From: Filobasidium wieringae | Taxonomy: Eukaryota; Basidiomycota; Tremellomycetes; Filobasidiales; Filobasidiaceae | NCBI GenBank assembly: GCA_001600055.1 | Contig: BCIV01000012.1 | Span: 62,474-126,473, forward strand | Direction: 5' to 3' | DNA length: 64,000 nt | Shown: piece after piece, positions 21,101-33,476 of the stretch | Layout of the letters: each line of letters starts with the position of its first letter | Numbering within the stretch: the first letter of the stretch is position 1 | Notes under the pieces: generated by a model | What the model was told of the DNA's origin: nothing | Database searches by the model: none | The model's input: the letters and a program-made list of their open reading frames with translations, nothing else | Translations under genes and position numbers: made by a program

Positions 21101-21215
21101 ATTGCGAACCGCGGTGGAAGCTATCGATTGGACCGAAGACGGAAATGATTCCGATTTGCAGTCGTATCACTCTGGCTCAGGCGAAGAGACGGATTCGGAA
21201 GGATCTCATGACTGA
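18133..21215 (+). CDS. RRN7: RNA polymerase I core factor subunit Rrn7 / TAF1B
   Basis: Ten exons (18133-18219, 18278-18398, 18456-18565, 18627-19525, 19581-19695, 19750-19888, 19951-20305, 20366-20488, 20541-20629, 20692-21215) give 853 residues. The N-terminus is the TFIIB-like zinc ribbon of the family: CTVCGSRRW, a loop, then CEEGHVLQGFRQEE. The first cyclin-fold helix follows (YLKLEMLQLMLRHQLVAVQK). A roughly 200-residue Lys/Asp/Glu-rich insert separates this from the conserved part with DGTIPYIEFGRSKFIPEAIR. It recruits Pol I to rDNA promoters together with Rrn6 and Rrn11. The 57-nt intron at 18399-18455 has no stop and may be missed by gene callers. Family call rests on the ribbon and domain order. 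Confidence 0.75.
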
Positions 21216-21873
21216 ACAGATATCACGCTCTCAACGACCAATTTACGAACAGATCACGCCCATTCAATTGTACACTATAATGTCAAGCATACCAAATATT
21301 CGCAGAAGCGTCTTCCCATATCGGACGAAGAATTCAAGCACCGCTGCAGCATTTCCATGATAATCCCTTCCTTTTGTTCAGCTGAATAGTTTTGGATGGT
21401 TCCACCGGCGGATTGAATGCTGCGTATTTCCGTCGAAAAAGGGTCGCGGCATGACAATCAAACTTTGAGATTACCGCAATGAAAAACCCGAATGGCTCCT
21501 TATGGCACGATCCCGAGTCGGGAAACTAAAGAGAACCTCCTTCATTCCAACATGTAACTGAGCATTCGAATCTTTAGAGCACTCCTAACCCCAAATTTAG
21601 TCTGGAAACAGAACACATTTTGGTACAAATGAGAGAATCCATACTTTTGCTCAACCTTCCTGCAAGGAAGTATAAGCCTAAACCCCCTGCCTTGGACTTG
21701 AAGCCAGCTACGTTGACAAAGTTGATTGTGCCTTTAGCAATCGTATTTGACATATTCTCTAGATCGATTATACCGACAACTTCATAACCACACTAATACA
21801 ACTGAACCCCTTTCAATCACTGATACTTATGGCTACAGCTGTCCAAGCTCCATTCCGTACATTTGGTTATTCC
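21216..21873. other. convergent intergenic region RRN7 / KCS1
   Basis: Between the 3' ends of two convergent genes. No open frame of note, no repeats; presumed 3' untranslated sequence of both genes. Confidence 0.65.
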
Positions 21874-24800
21874 TCACGTCGAAAGATATCCAGTATCAAA
21901 TGTGGCAGGAAAGAGTTTTTGAAAAATGTCTTCATCCTGACAAGCCGCCAATGCGGGCAGGGCAGGCGCCTCCTGGTCGTCCTTCTCTCTTCGCTCACAC
22001 TCATGCTCATAAATCTCTTTAAGAGCCTCGCAAATGCTCTTGAGTCCGTATAAGAAGCCCATATCAGGGTCATGCACATGTTTAGGTGGGAATCGTGCTC
22101 GAGGCATTCCCGACTCGGCATCGGTCGGCGCATCGTAACCTTTGCCCAGATGTGAAGTATCTTCGTTGGCGAACATAGGAGCGAAATCTTCACCGGTTGT
22201 AGGATGGGCAAAGTCTACGATCCGGATACGTATCTGCCCTCGTTTCCGGTGAGACTCGATAGCATCTGCTCGAGTATCGGTTCGTTGTTCGTCAACGCTG
22301 CGACTCCGTCGAGTACCGGTCTGTTGGTGATTCTTGCGCTGTTTACGTCCAGCGAAGTAATCCTCTTCGTCGTCCTGACTGGCTGCCGCTCGCTTTGCTT
22401 CCAAGTATTTGTCTTGTATTTCGCGAGCGCCATCATAGACAAACAGCAAGGAGCAACCATAGAATCGGAAACCATTCAGTCGAGACACGATCGCCGCAAG
22501 CCGATGCAACTTGTGCGTAAGGCCTGGTATATGTTCGGCTAACAATCTGGACCCGTCGTACAGGAAACTCTCCAAAACATCGGTGAACTCGTCCTGCTTG
22601 ACTTCCCTTCCTTTGTACTTGTTTTGAGACACGAATGCATTCTTGACGTTATCCCAAACCTGCATGAAAGAGGTGCGTTAGTGTGACGTGTCTACATAAC
22701 GCTTCGCTAAATGTTTTTCACCTGCATTCCGCATATGCGGGTACCTAACGGTCGACTGGTGGTCAGGTCACACTTTTTCCTCTGACTTTTCTTCTTGAGA
22801 GGGGTGGCATCGCATCCATATTGTCTGGTGCCCATCTTTAGGTCCAGAACGCATGGGTGTACCAGGCGTCCTGTCAGGTCCTCCATGAAGATGAAATACT
22901 CCTGCCGAGTCACGTCATCTCCGAGGATGGAGGCATCCATTGGAGGTTCAGGTACAACTGAATCGAGAAGGTATATCAGTGTAATTCTGGAACGAACGTT
23001 CGGGAAGCCGACAGACTCACCTTGGTGATTCGTAGCCGGAGCATCTTCGTGCTCGTCCATGGAAAAGACCCCTCGATCTTCGCTTTGGCCCCTAGCTTCG
23101 CGTTTTGGCATTGGTACGGTTGACCCGTGAGGCATCTTCTCAGCAGTCGTGATCGCCTGCCTATTTAATTCGCTCATTACGACCTCGCTGTTGACTCTTC
23201 GAATGGGTTCCGCTGGAGCCTCGAGCTCTTCTTTATCATCTTCGTTAATCGACTTGCGAATAGGAGTCATATCCATGCTACCTCCCAGATTGCGTTCAAT
23301 CCGTCCACGAAGACTACGAGTCAGATAAGGGTTAGGCTGACATCGATCCGAGCGCAAAGGCTGAGGTTGATCCTCCTGATCAGTGGACATATAGCCATCT
23401 TCAGCATCATCTGTGGGAGTTTCTCGCCCATGGTGAAGTCTTCGCTTAAGACTGCCCGAAGCCGCTCGGCTTTGCTTGCGCATTCGGCGGAGGATCGTAG
23501 CGAACACGTGGTCTTTCAGTTTGGTGTTTACTTGCGTGGAACCGGTCCCACCAAACAGTGGACAATGGTTGCCGTTCTGTATGGGGTTCAAGGAGGAGTG
23601 GTGACTAAGACGACGAGGAGCAGCATGCTGGATCGATGGAGACGAAGATAACGATGGAGTCGGAGTCAAAGCTTTACTTCCACGGTGTACAAATGGGCTG
23701 CCGGGAGGAGGTGGTGGGGAATTTTTGAGACCGTCGTGCGAGAATTCGGAATATGTGCTTGGGGAGAAAGAAGAAGGGAAATCAGTTGCAGGTGCAGGCA
23801 ATTTGAACTGCTTCCTCGATGACCTGCTATCCTGGTCATGATCGTCCGTAAGTTCCTGAGCTTCCTGCCAATTCTTGTATCTGTCTAGATCAGGCTTGGC
23901 AATACGACCGCCCCTTTTGAACAGCCAATCAGGCACGACGTGCTTGTTATACATCAGGGCAACCTCAGGGACCTCTTGATTGGCATCTTCTTGTTGCTTG
24001 GATTGCTGGTCAACGTGCCCAGCGTAAGAGGCAGCACGTTGCATAGGTTGTCGAGGCTGCCCATTGCGAACGGACTTTTGTCCTTCAAACTGCTCGTCCG
24101 ATGATTCGTTCGGTCGCGGTTTCCTGTAATTGACGAGCATGACCCCTAGGTAACGAGGGATATAGCTCAGGAGGGCTGGTGCCATTCTCTCCACTGCTTC
24201 ATAGAAAAGGTTTTCTCTCGATACGAGGGGCTTGGAACATGGCACATTCACGTTAGATCATGAAAAATCGACGAGACCACATTAAGATTCTCACCTTGCA
24301 CACCGCTCGCCTGGTAAACTTGTAAATCTCGCTATGACCACCGACTTTGTTTTTGAATGGCTGCAAAGGAACAGTCATACGGTTGACGGGAGAAGTTCGG
24401 CTAGGGTCCATCATCCCGTCATCTCGGATTTCCGGTCCGTCCACTCGGTATTGCCCTTCCGGCGATCCCATGCCCGTCCGATCGTGTTCTGGCAAGACCT
24501 TGTGACTCATCTGATCGTTTTCGAGATGATCACGACGAATGGTAGCAGGAGTGCGTCGGTGCAGGAACGCTGGCGAATGAGAAGACCTCGTCGAGTTGTT
24601 TCGTAATTCCGAACCCAATAATCGAGGATCACGTTGGTAATAGTCTGAAACGTCCGAGATCCCATCCTCTTCATCATCTTCATCACCTTCCGTTTCGCTT
24701 CCCGTCGAGCTCAAGCCCGAACTGCTTTCCCAGGTATCCTCGCTGGTCCAGCCATGCGAGAAATCTCGTGCGTGCTTTGCCGCGTCGTCAAGCGTAACGG

Positions 24801-26847
24801 GGGGAAGACTGGTCTTGGCCGTTCGCGAGGTCACCCTGCTGACTGAAGGTGAGACGTGTCTCGAAGCGGTCCCGTTCATCGATTTGGGCGGGGGAATGGA
24901 GATGGTGCGATCCCTAGGCCCTGGTGAAGAAGCTCTAGATCTCAATGGCGTTCGAGGTCCGATGGGTCGTTCTTTAGGATGAACGACTTCGATCGGGGCA
25001 GCGGGTACGGTTCTCGCACGATGATGAACCGATTTCGATCCTTTCTTCAGCTTGACCTCCAAACCCTCTTCCTCCTCCGGGTTATCATCGTCTTCCCCCT
25101 CTTCCTCTGAAACAGGAGCGGAGACCAACCAACTTCTCGTAGTACTCCTACTCAAAGCGGCCGGTATCGTCTCCGCCCTCTCCCTCTCGACCCTCTCCTT
25201 CTCCCTCCCTTCCCTCCCTACGGCCTCTTCCGCACCTCCCTTCCCCGCGCTCTCCTTGAACAACCCCATTCCCATACTAGCCTTCCTTCCATTCTTAGGC
25301 ATCGCCCTCAATCCAGCCAAGAGCAATTCCCTCTGCTGTGCCAACCTCGCTTCATTCAGGACCCGAGCGGCTTCGGCAGGAAGAGGTACTTCCTGAGTCT
25401 TCATCATCTCCTCCTTCATCCCCGTCTTGATCAGACTCATCTCGTCTTTCCCTGTAGAGACCTCGGTATCGTCCGGTACGAGTGATTTCTTCGTAAGCCC
25501 ATCGTTCCGACTATTACCCCTCGTCAAGCTCTTCTTCCCTAACATGTTAGTAGATTCCGCTTTGGCACGTTTGACCGCCAGCTCGATCGTATGGTCTAGA
25601 TCTTTCCCTAGTCCTAGGTCGAAATGAACAGCCTCCTCATCTTCCTCTGAAGTTTCTCCCTTCTTCAATCCACCCCTTGTAATCTTTTCTGCAGTATGAG
25701 CGGGATGATGAGTCAAAGGTGAAGGCGGAGGTAATGAGAATTTCGTATCCAATGAGAAATGAGGTAAATGAGATCCAGGTGTGATTTCATCCCCCATCGG
25801 TTCCTCTTGTTCCTTGGATCTCTCTCCGGGTGCCCTGCTACCTGATTTATCCTTCCTCAATCCCCTCAGATCACCTAGAGATCGACTCCTCCCCCTCTTC
25901 TCCCCCAGCCTCTTTCCAGTCACTATCACATTCACGTTCAAAGCCCCGGCCCCTTCTTCCCCCCTCCCGTTCTTCCCTTTAGATGAGAACGTAATGACGG
26001 GTGCTCGATCAGTCTCCTCCTCGTCCTCTGAATCGTCTTGATCGAAAGTCATCGCTCCCGATCGTAGTCCAAGGCCGGGTACGAAACGCATGTAAGCTTG
26101 ATCCTTTTCTTCACCTCGCTTGTTGGGGGTTGTCGAGTAGGTGCGATTGCCGTTGCCGTTAACTAGAGCATGAGCGTGAGGAGGAGGACCACCTAACATG
26201 ATCTTATTCCCTTGAGTGTTAAAAGAAGGGGAAGGAGTACTACTCCCTCTCGCCCTCTCCCTCTCCTTCCCCACCTCTATCGGGTTCCCCAATACCACCC
26301 CTTCGGCATCTCCCACCCCATCCTCTCGCTCCGAATCATCAAACTTGTCGAACAAGTAACTCGAACGTTCTTGGCTCGATAACGGGTAATGAGAGATATA
26401 CCTCTCCCCCAAGGAGGATTGAGATGGTTCGTGATGAGTGATGGAAGAGGATGATGAGGAGCGTGAAGATATGGTCGGGGAAGAAGGGGATGTTCTGTAG
26501 GTCCTTCGGTTCGAGGGGGAATGGAGGGTCCTGGTTGGGGATCGTTGTGGGGTTGTAGGTTGGTTGGAATGATGTTGACGATGAACGTTGTAAGGCGGTG
26601 ATATCGTCGACGTTGAAGATGATGCTGGTTGTTGTTGTTGAGAATGAGAAAAATACCTAGCTCTGATCTTGGTAGGAGAAACCTTCATCCCCCTAGGTCG
26701 ATCACGATCCCACCTCTCCCCCTCAACTTCATCCCTCCCACTAATTCTCCTTACGTTGGGAAGACGAACACTCCCTACATCCCCTGGAGAACGATTCAAC
26801 TGCCTTGCATTGTACGACTCTGCATTCAAGTTCGAGGCATCGGTCAT
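21874..26847 (-). CDS. KCS1: inositol hexakisphosphate kinase Kcs1
   Basis: Four exons (26847-24295, 24230-23021, 22957-22722, 22659-21874) give about 1594 residues. The N-terminal 830 residues are low-complexity, Ser/Arg/Glu-rich, without a known fold. Then comes the split kinase domain: [40 protein letters not shown], the inositol-kinase signature [14 protein letters not shown] (PxxxDxKxG), the [18 protein letters not shown] block and the metal-binding [10 protein letters not shown]. The enzyme pyrophosphorylates IP6 to IP7 and influences phosphate sensing, vacuoles and, in Cryptococcus, virulence traits. Intron 2 (22958-23020) lacks a stop and appears as continuous frame. The CTAAC branch site before exon 2 is visible. 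Confidence 0.94.
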
Positions 26848-27273
26848 GAACTAGGTGTAATTGAGGGTTTCTAATTCGAGTTCGAGATCGTTTCGCGGGG
26901 TTGTTTTTGGATTGGATTGATATGGGTTGTTGGTAACAACAAGAAGATCTGTGTGTTGTGGTAGTATCTGTAGCTATGGCTGTGCTCGAGGTCGATTGGA
27001 GGATGATGAAGGGGAAGAAGGAAGGTTGATGAAATGATGAATAATGGCGAAATCGCCTCTCTACTCCGCGTTCAAACGCACGTGAAGTCAACTGGACAAC
27101 TTCAGAAACTGCTCCTCGACACCGCCAACGGGTTCACAACAGGACAACCCATTCCTCTCACCTCCCAAATCGTACACACGTTCATGTTCATACCCCTCAC
27201 ATCCATCTAAGAAAAATACATCATCGCCCAGCCAAAAACAACTCCGCAAATCCACCCCCTCCTCCCCCTTCGA
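26848..27273. other. KCS1 upstream region
   Basis: Holds the KCS1 promoter and leader and the 3' end of the Spf27 gene, both on the minus strand. An open frame over 26741-27091 overlaps the KCS1 start in another frame and has no motifs. Nothing else seen. Confidence 0.6.
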
Positions 27274-28369
27274 TTACCTCCCCTGCATCTCCTTCTCCAA
27301 CCTCTCCTCCTTCCCACTCAAGACCTGAACCTCGAGCTCCATGGCTTTATTGGCCATCTCCAACTGAACCGTGTTCTGCACGAGATCTTGCCACCTCGTC
27401 TCGAGAGTCGTCAAGTGTTGTCCGGTCGATTCCTACACACGTTCGCAAACACAGGAACCACGAGGGGGGAAAGAGGGAAGAAACGTTTGACATTAATCTC
27501 ATTTTGATACACCTTGAACCAAAAGATCGCACTCGCACTCACTTGGAAGACCCTTCGTTTCCGATTCAGATCGTCGACGTATCCTTTCCACAGTTCCACC
27601 TCTGATTCCAATTCTTTGGCTTGGGATTCGAGTTGATAGTTCCTCACTAACCAGGCGTTCGGTCCGTACGTCGCCAAGAGGTCTAGGGAGTCGGTCCTAT
27701 ATCATCATCGTGCGGCCGTGTGGTTCGATGAAAGAGTGGTTTGTATAGAAATCCGAAGTAAATTCGATAGAACAGAAGAAAACGAGGAGATCCGTCCTAT
27801 CAGCCCTTCCTTCCCTCCACCTTCATTCGATTCACACTAAATTAAGACTGACCTGCCTTCCAAGTACCCCCTGGCGATCCTAGCCCTCTCTTCGCTCCTC
27901 TCCCATTCCCCCACCTCACTGCCTTCCTCCGGTACCCCCACGCTGTAGAGTGTTGGGTCGATAGATCTCTGGGATCTCAGGGTTTGGGTCGGGTATGATT
28001 CTGATAATGTTTTTAGGGGGTTTGATTTCTGTATCGAAAGGAAAAAAGAACAGAATCGAGATCGTCAGCAGGAGGATCAGAAGGAATTAGAGGCCGGTGA
28101 ATACGAAACGCACGAAGAGTTCAACAAGGGGTGGTAATCGTTCATCGTCCTCTCTGATCTGAGGGGTCACCTTAAGCTCCCTAGCTATTTCAGAGCGGAC
28201 CGTTTCGTTCAGACCTGCTCGGTGCGTAGTTCCAAACGAGGTCAGATGAAATGGGGCCAGATAGAAAGAGGTCAGGTCAGGCAGAGAGCGTCGAGTGCAG
28301 GGCGGACGTACCTGGATCTAGATCGATCTGTTTATCGTAGTATGGGAGCGTATCTACCAGGGAATTCAT
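27274..28369 (-). CDS. pre-mRNA splicing factor Spf27 / BCAS2 / Cwf7
   Basis: Five exons (28369-28312, 28214-28114, 28028-27853, 27696-27543, 27432-27274) give 215 residues, the normal length. It starts MNSLVDTLPYYDKQIDLDPG, the conserved family opening (DxLPYxDxE). The second half is a coiled coil with the diagnostic GPNAWLVRNYQLESQAKEL and LNRKRRVFQ. Spf27 is a core subunit of the Prp19/NineTeen complex that activates the spliceosome. Its ATG is only 139 bp from that of the SLD3-like gene on the opposite strand, so the two share a promoter. Confidence 0.88.
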
Positions 28370-28507
28370 CGTTGACCTGGTTGAAGGAGGCGAAGATGGT
28401 TGGAGGAGTAGAGGGTAAATGAGAAGGATGAAGGGAGTGAATTATCGAGGTCAAGGTCGAGCCGGTCGAGGTTGATTTGATCTCCTCCACCAAGCGCGCA
28501 AACGAAT

Positions 28508-31500
28508 ATGGACATCTCCCTCGTTCAACTCGATTCCTCCCTTCTTCCTCTCATTCACCATCGAACAATGACCACAATCATGTCACAGACAGACCTAATG
28601 AACCCTCCATCTTTCCAGCTATCGAACGAATGTCCTATCCCCTGGCCGACACTCTCTTTACCTCTGTTAGGAACCGAACAGGATTCCCCGCAGGAGCAAG
28701 AGAATGAGCTGATCAGGGGAAAATACGAAAGATGCTTGTTCCTCCCCGAGGTGAGTCTTACTACGTTGAACTCATGTTTGGAGCAGAGGAAGAAGAAGCG
28801 GTGTTGATTTTGAGTTGCTGGTGAAGGATAGATCCTCGCTCCGATTGAACGATTTACAAGGGATCTCTTGGCCGTTGCTTCGTCGTCGTCGTCGACGTCC
28901 ACTTTGACAGAGCAGAAAACAGATCCTTCGAGCTCAGTGTACAAAGACTTGGTCTTGGATCTTCCCAGCATCGAATCGAAATACCGTAAACGTCTTCCCC
29001 CCATCATCCATTCGGTCTTGACAAGGGACCATTCGTCACTCGGAGTACATGACGAGATCGTCACCCCCTCTTGCACTAGGGCAATGGAGGAAGGGGTCGA
29101 GCTGAGGATGAACACGGACGGTTGGGAGAGTCAAGATTTCAAGAGGACTGGGAAACGATTGTTAGATGAATTCGAAAGGAGAGAGCAAGTCTTCTTTCTC
29201 CCTTGCCTGGCGGTTCGAGCCATACAACTAACCAGCCCACGATCGTTTAGAGTATTGATCCAAATCATCTTCCTCCTCACCCACATCCGATCCCTTCCTC
29301 CCATTCTCCCTCATCAAAACCTCAAGAAACGTAAGAAAAAACAATCCCACCCCCTCTCGACACCTCTATCTTCCCTCGAGATCCTTACAGATAGATTGAC
29401 GGTATGGCAAGCCATCGGTCCTTCCCCTTCGGACCAACATCTCCTTCCCCCAACCAGCTATCTGAAAGCGTTTTCCCTCAAGAGAACGGGATCGGGGGCA
29501 AAGAGGGGGGTGGGGCAGGGCTACGGGGACGGGGACGGGGAAGAAGATTGGGTCAAGGGGTTTTGGAACCGATTGGTCTGGCCCGTTTTTGGGGGTACGT
29601 GTGGTGAGGTTTGTAGGGAGATGTATGGGAAGATATTCGGGGTTGCGTTCGTGGAGTCTCTTCCGGTACCGCCACCGATTGCGATACCGCTGCCGCAGCC
29701 GGGACTGGATATCCGAGGGGTGGAGAAAGGGAAAACTGAGAACAGGGAATCGGAGACTAAAGGAATCAAACGAGCCCTCAGTGTCATCCAATCGACTAGA
29801 TCTCGAAGGAGTTCCATCGAGTCCACAAGTGGTCGACAGGTCGTTCCCCATTCCCATTCCCATTCATCTTCCACCACAGCCATAGAGGAAGACCCTTTGG
29901 AATTGGAGACTGGGTTCGATCGGAGGGGCACCATGTCCCGTCGAACGGCCAGTACGAGAGTTAACAGCGGGATGGACTTGTTCAAGAATAGGGAAGTAGG
30001 GTTTCAGAGGAACTCGTCCGTCCTGAAGAATCAGTCTTCGTATTCTCAGACCCAAACTCCCGGTCAGGGTCAAACTCCGGGTCAGGGGCAGGGTCAGGTG
30101 TTGGGCGGGATGGGATCTTTGGGGAGAAGTTCGTCCAGTGCTATGGCAGGGATGAACGTGATTTTGGGCAAGAGGAAAACGATGATGGTTCCTAAAGAAA
30201 GAAGGACGTCGAGTTCCGCATCCACTCTCAGCAGTACGGGTAACACGTTCTTAAGACCCGCAGACCCTGTCGCTATCGGACCTCTCTCCTCGTCCTCGTC
30301 ATTACCCACGAGCACGAAATCGATCCCACTCCAGAAGAGTTTCTCGACGAGTACGTTGGTCATGGCCACCCCATCCAAACGAAAACCCGATCCCCGATTC
30401 CAACCTGATCTTCAACCGATCCTTCCCCCCGTCCAACCTCGACTGGAGGCGTTCGTCGCGGAGACGCCTTCCACCGGGTCCGGTCGGATGGTCAGTCTGA
30501 CGGATAAGGTGGGGTGGGAGGGGACTAGGCAGGTCTTGTTCCCTCCGACTAGCGCCTCGGCCGGGCATCAGGGGGAAGACGAGGGGTTGGCCGATTTCAT
30601 GGAGGATACTGATGAGGAGGATAACGATGGGTCAGGGTTCTTCAATACGCTCACCAAGAGACGCAAGGTCGATCGTCAGGAGAGGGAAGGGACGAAGGAG
30701 GATGTCGTCTTGTTCCGAACCCCTGCCGGTTTGGGGGATGAGGATCATTATCTCCGAGTTCTGGCGAGGTCGGATCGATTCCGACCCAAGTGTTTGCCAG
30801 TCCTGGCTCAAGAGTTTTCGGACCAGGCTGGGTTGGCCGGTGTGATCCGAGAGGGGAGTGATAGATGGTCAGGGATCGTAGCGACCAGTAAACGAGCGGG
30901 TGAAGCTTGGGTCGCTGCTTGTCGATCGGTCAAGAGGGACGAGGTAGGGATTTTGGAAGGATGGAACGGGTGGTCCGAATTACCTCTCTATACACCGGGG
31001 AAGGCTACGGGAGTCTCGTTCGAGGCGGACAATGTGCATCGGGATTTCTTACCGAGACGGATCGTTGAGGCGGAAGAGACCGGTTCGGGAACCCCATTGG
31101 GTCATTATATTCTAGATCATCACGATTCCCTTTCCCCCCATCCTACTAGACCTCTCTTGATCTTGGAAGGGGATAAGAACACGCCGGATTTGAAGACGGT
31201 CATCAATGGACGGATGATTTATACTCAACGGGAGGTATACCGGACTGGACCCAAGGAAGGTTTAAGACCCGATCTGGACCGATTCTTAACGCAACTAGTC
31301 ACACTCATCCCACCCGGTCAATCCATCTGGTTAGCGTTCTTTGCGCCCTCTTCGGCAAAGACGATCCTAGATTGTATGGGCGGTACGGAATGGGAACGAC
31401 ATCTCCCACTTACAAACGGGAATCGGGGGTTGTTCCGACTCGTCTCGGTGGGGAACACTACCGCTGGGTTCTTACGAACTCGCGCGTTCGTGGTGGATGC

Positions 31501-31558
31501 GGTCGCTGAACAACCGACCCCTGAGGGTTTGAGGGATGCGATGATCCGGGCGGGTTGA
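28508..31558 (+). CDS. SLD3: Sld3-like DNA replication regulator
   Basis: Three exons (28508-28750, 28832-29184, 29251-31558) give 967 residues. Residues about 190-310 show the Sld3 domain pattern: FERREVLIQIIFLLTHIRS, then LPP and a KKRKKK run, then LTDRLTVWQAIG, an acidic loop, and the FWNRLVWPVFGGTC stretch. In the family this is the Cdc45-binding region (RExQLQIxL, KKRK, DRLCIWQ, VVxPxF). The remainder is Ser/Thr/Pro-rich with several SP/TP sites, as expected of a CDK target that loads Cdc45 at origins. The C-terminal 250 residues look folded (LLILEGDKNTPDL, SIWLAFFAP) but are unrecognised. The second intron (29185-29250) has a GC donor and is a multiple of three, so it also reads as open frame. 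Confidence 0.6.
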
Positions 31559-31879
31559 GAGAGGTGAGACGTGACGGGTCGAGCGTGTACGAGCTGGCTT
31601 CTGTCTCGCTTCATCGGGTCCAGAGTATGACCCGAGGACTGCCTGACTTGTTCATATGACCGATTCCATATTCACTAGACCAGTGGTTGAGGATTGTGGC
31701 AGAGTGGTTTTTTATACGAAATGACTCGATTCGATGAGAAATCACGCGGCTTTCTCCGCGATCGACACGATTTCTTACTCGAATTACTTGGCTTGATAAC
31801 ACTGTTCAGCGTTCATTTCATACTCGCACTATTGACCGATTGACCAACGACCATCCACCCCAATCAAGTCAAGACCATC
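31559..31879. other. short intergenic region SLD3 / RIB5
   Basis: About 320 bp between two same-strand genes; presumed terminator of the upstream and promoter of the downstream gene. No motif recognised. Confidence 0.6.
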
Positions 31880-32844
31880 ATGTTCACAGGTCTCGTAAGC
31901 CCCGACCATTCCCTGATCCCTTTCTCTCTCGAACTAACCCCCCTTCGGCATCGCCCACCCGGCGATCTCAGGTAGAACACGTCGCGACGATAACCTCCAT
32001 AACCCCCGCCTCCTCCTTCGAAGGGTTCACATTCACCATCTCCAACGCCGCTCCGATCTTGTCCGACTGTCATATTGGGGATTCCATCTGTGTCAACGGG
32101 GCTTGCCTGACGGTCACGGAGTTTGACGGGGATGCGTTCAAGGTGGGGTTGGCCCCTGAGACTTTGAATAGGACGAATCTGGGTGAGTCTTCGGGGCGGT
32201 TGGGGATGCGATGCGATGGGGGGGAGAGGGAAAGGTCGGCTGATCTGGATGTGATCGGGATTAGGTCAGTTGAAAGTCGGAGGAAAGGTTAATTGTGAAC
32301 GAGCTATGGCGGGTCATACTCGATTCGGAGGACATATGGTTCAAGTACGTCCCTCCGCTCTTCTCATCTCAATGTCAGCTCTACAAAATTGAAACTAATC
32401 CTCCTTTTCTCCATGTCCGCATCATAGGGACACGTAGATTCCACAGCCCAAATAACGTCCAAAACGCAGGACGGCAATTCCATCCGATTCACCTTCACCT
32501 TCCCTCCCAGCGGTCCCAACCTGATGCCCTACCTCATAACCAAAGGATACATCACCATCGACGGAGCCTCCCTCACTCTCACCCACGTCTCTCCTACCCG
32601 CGCTCAGACCAGGGAATTCGGGATAATGCTCATCGCGCATAGTCAGGAGAAACTCACGTTGACTACGAAGGAGGTGGGGGAGTTGGTCAATATCGAGGTG
32701 GATTGCGTGGGGAAGTACGTCCTGAGGAGTTTAGAGGGGGAGGTGGAGGAGGGCGAGGAAGGGGGGTTGAGGGCGTTGGTGGAGAGGTTGGTGGAGGAGA
32801 AGATCGCGGGGAGGTTGGAAGGTGCGGGAGTGGGTAGGGAGTGA
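31880..32844 (+). CDS. RIB5: riboflavin synthase alpha chain
   Basis: Four exons (31880-31894, 31972-32182, 32265-32344, 32428-32844) give 240 residues. The first exon codes only MFTGL, the invariant start of riboflavin synthase, followed by VEHVATI. The two lumazine-binding barrels are clear: GDSICVNGACLTVTEF, LAPETLNRTNLGQLKVGGKV and FGGHMVQGHVDSTAQI in the first; ITIDGASLTLTHV, FGIMLIAHSQEKLTL and VNIEVDCVGKYV in the second. The enzyme dismutates two 6,7-dimethyl-8-ribityllumazine molecules to riboflavin in the last step of the pathway. A Glu-rich tail of about 40 residues follows the second barrel. Confidence 0.95.
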
Positions 32845-33476
32845 TCGGGAAGGGTTGGATGTGATACAGTGCATATGCTACCGTTCGAACTCGATTACTA
32901 CCACGGATGCCCTCAACCTGGTCTCTCCAGGTACCTCGAGCTCAACGCATCCCAACCCCCGAACGTCTCAAATATTTGATGGTAAAGGTAAAACAGCACA
33001 TCGGACGCTCATGCATAAACCATCCCCCCGAAGATAACTAGTCGCTAGACATATCCGCCTGGACCGACCCCTACCCCGCAACCACAGTTCAAGAGAAGTA
33101 TGATCCCTGCCGAACGCGTTCATTCTCGATTCATCGATCCAGTGACGAAAGTACGACCCCTGACCTCCGACCCACAGCCAAAACCCTCGCAGTCCCTAAT
33201 TCATCTCAACCATAAGATGGAGACCCTTCCGGAGACTAGATGAATTTCTCTCCAAAGACGTGAAAAACGCTAGTCAATAGACCATGTTCATGACCCGTCT
33301 CGAACCTGCGTCCTCCCTGATCTGTTGGACGGATAGTCTGAGCTCTGATGTTGAGTGGTGTGAGGTACTACTTGCTATCATTCATGTCGTTCACATTGCG
33401 ACGACGACGTCGACGGTACGACGGACCAATAATCAGTAACTAGCAACCACCAATCAACGAACTAGCGGCGACCAGG
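32845..33476. other. intergenic region RIB5 / CIA30 gene
   Basis: About 630 bp without an open frame of note. A GACGACGTCGACGGTACGAC string near 33400 is a short CG-rich repeat-like patch. It should contain the promoter of the CIA30-family gene. Confidence 0.55.
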
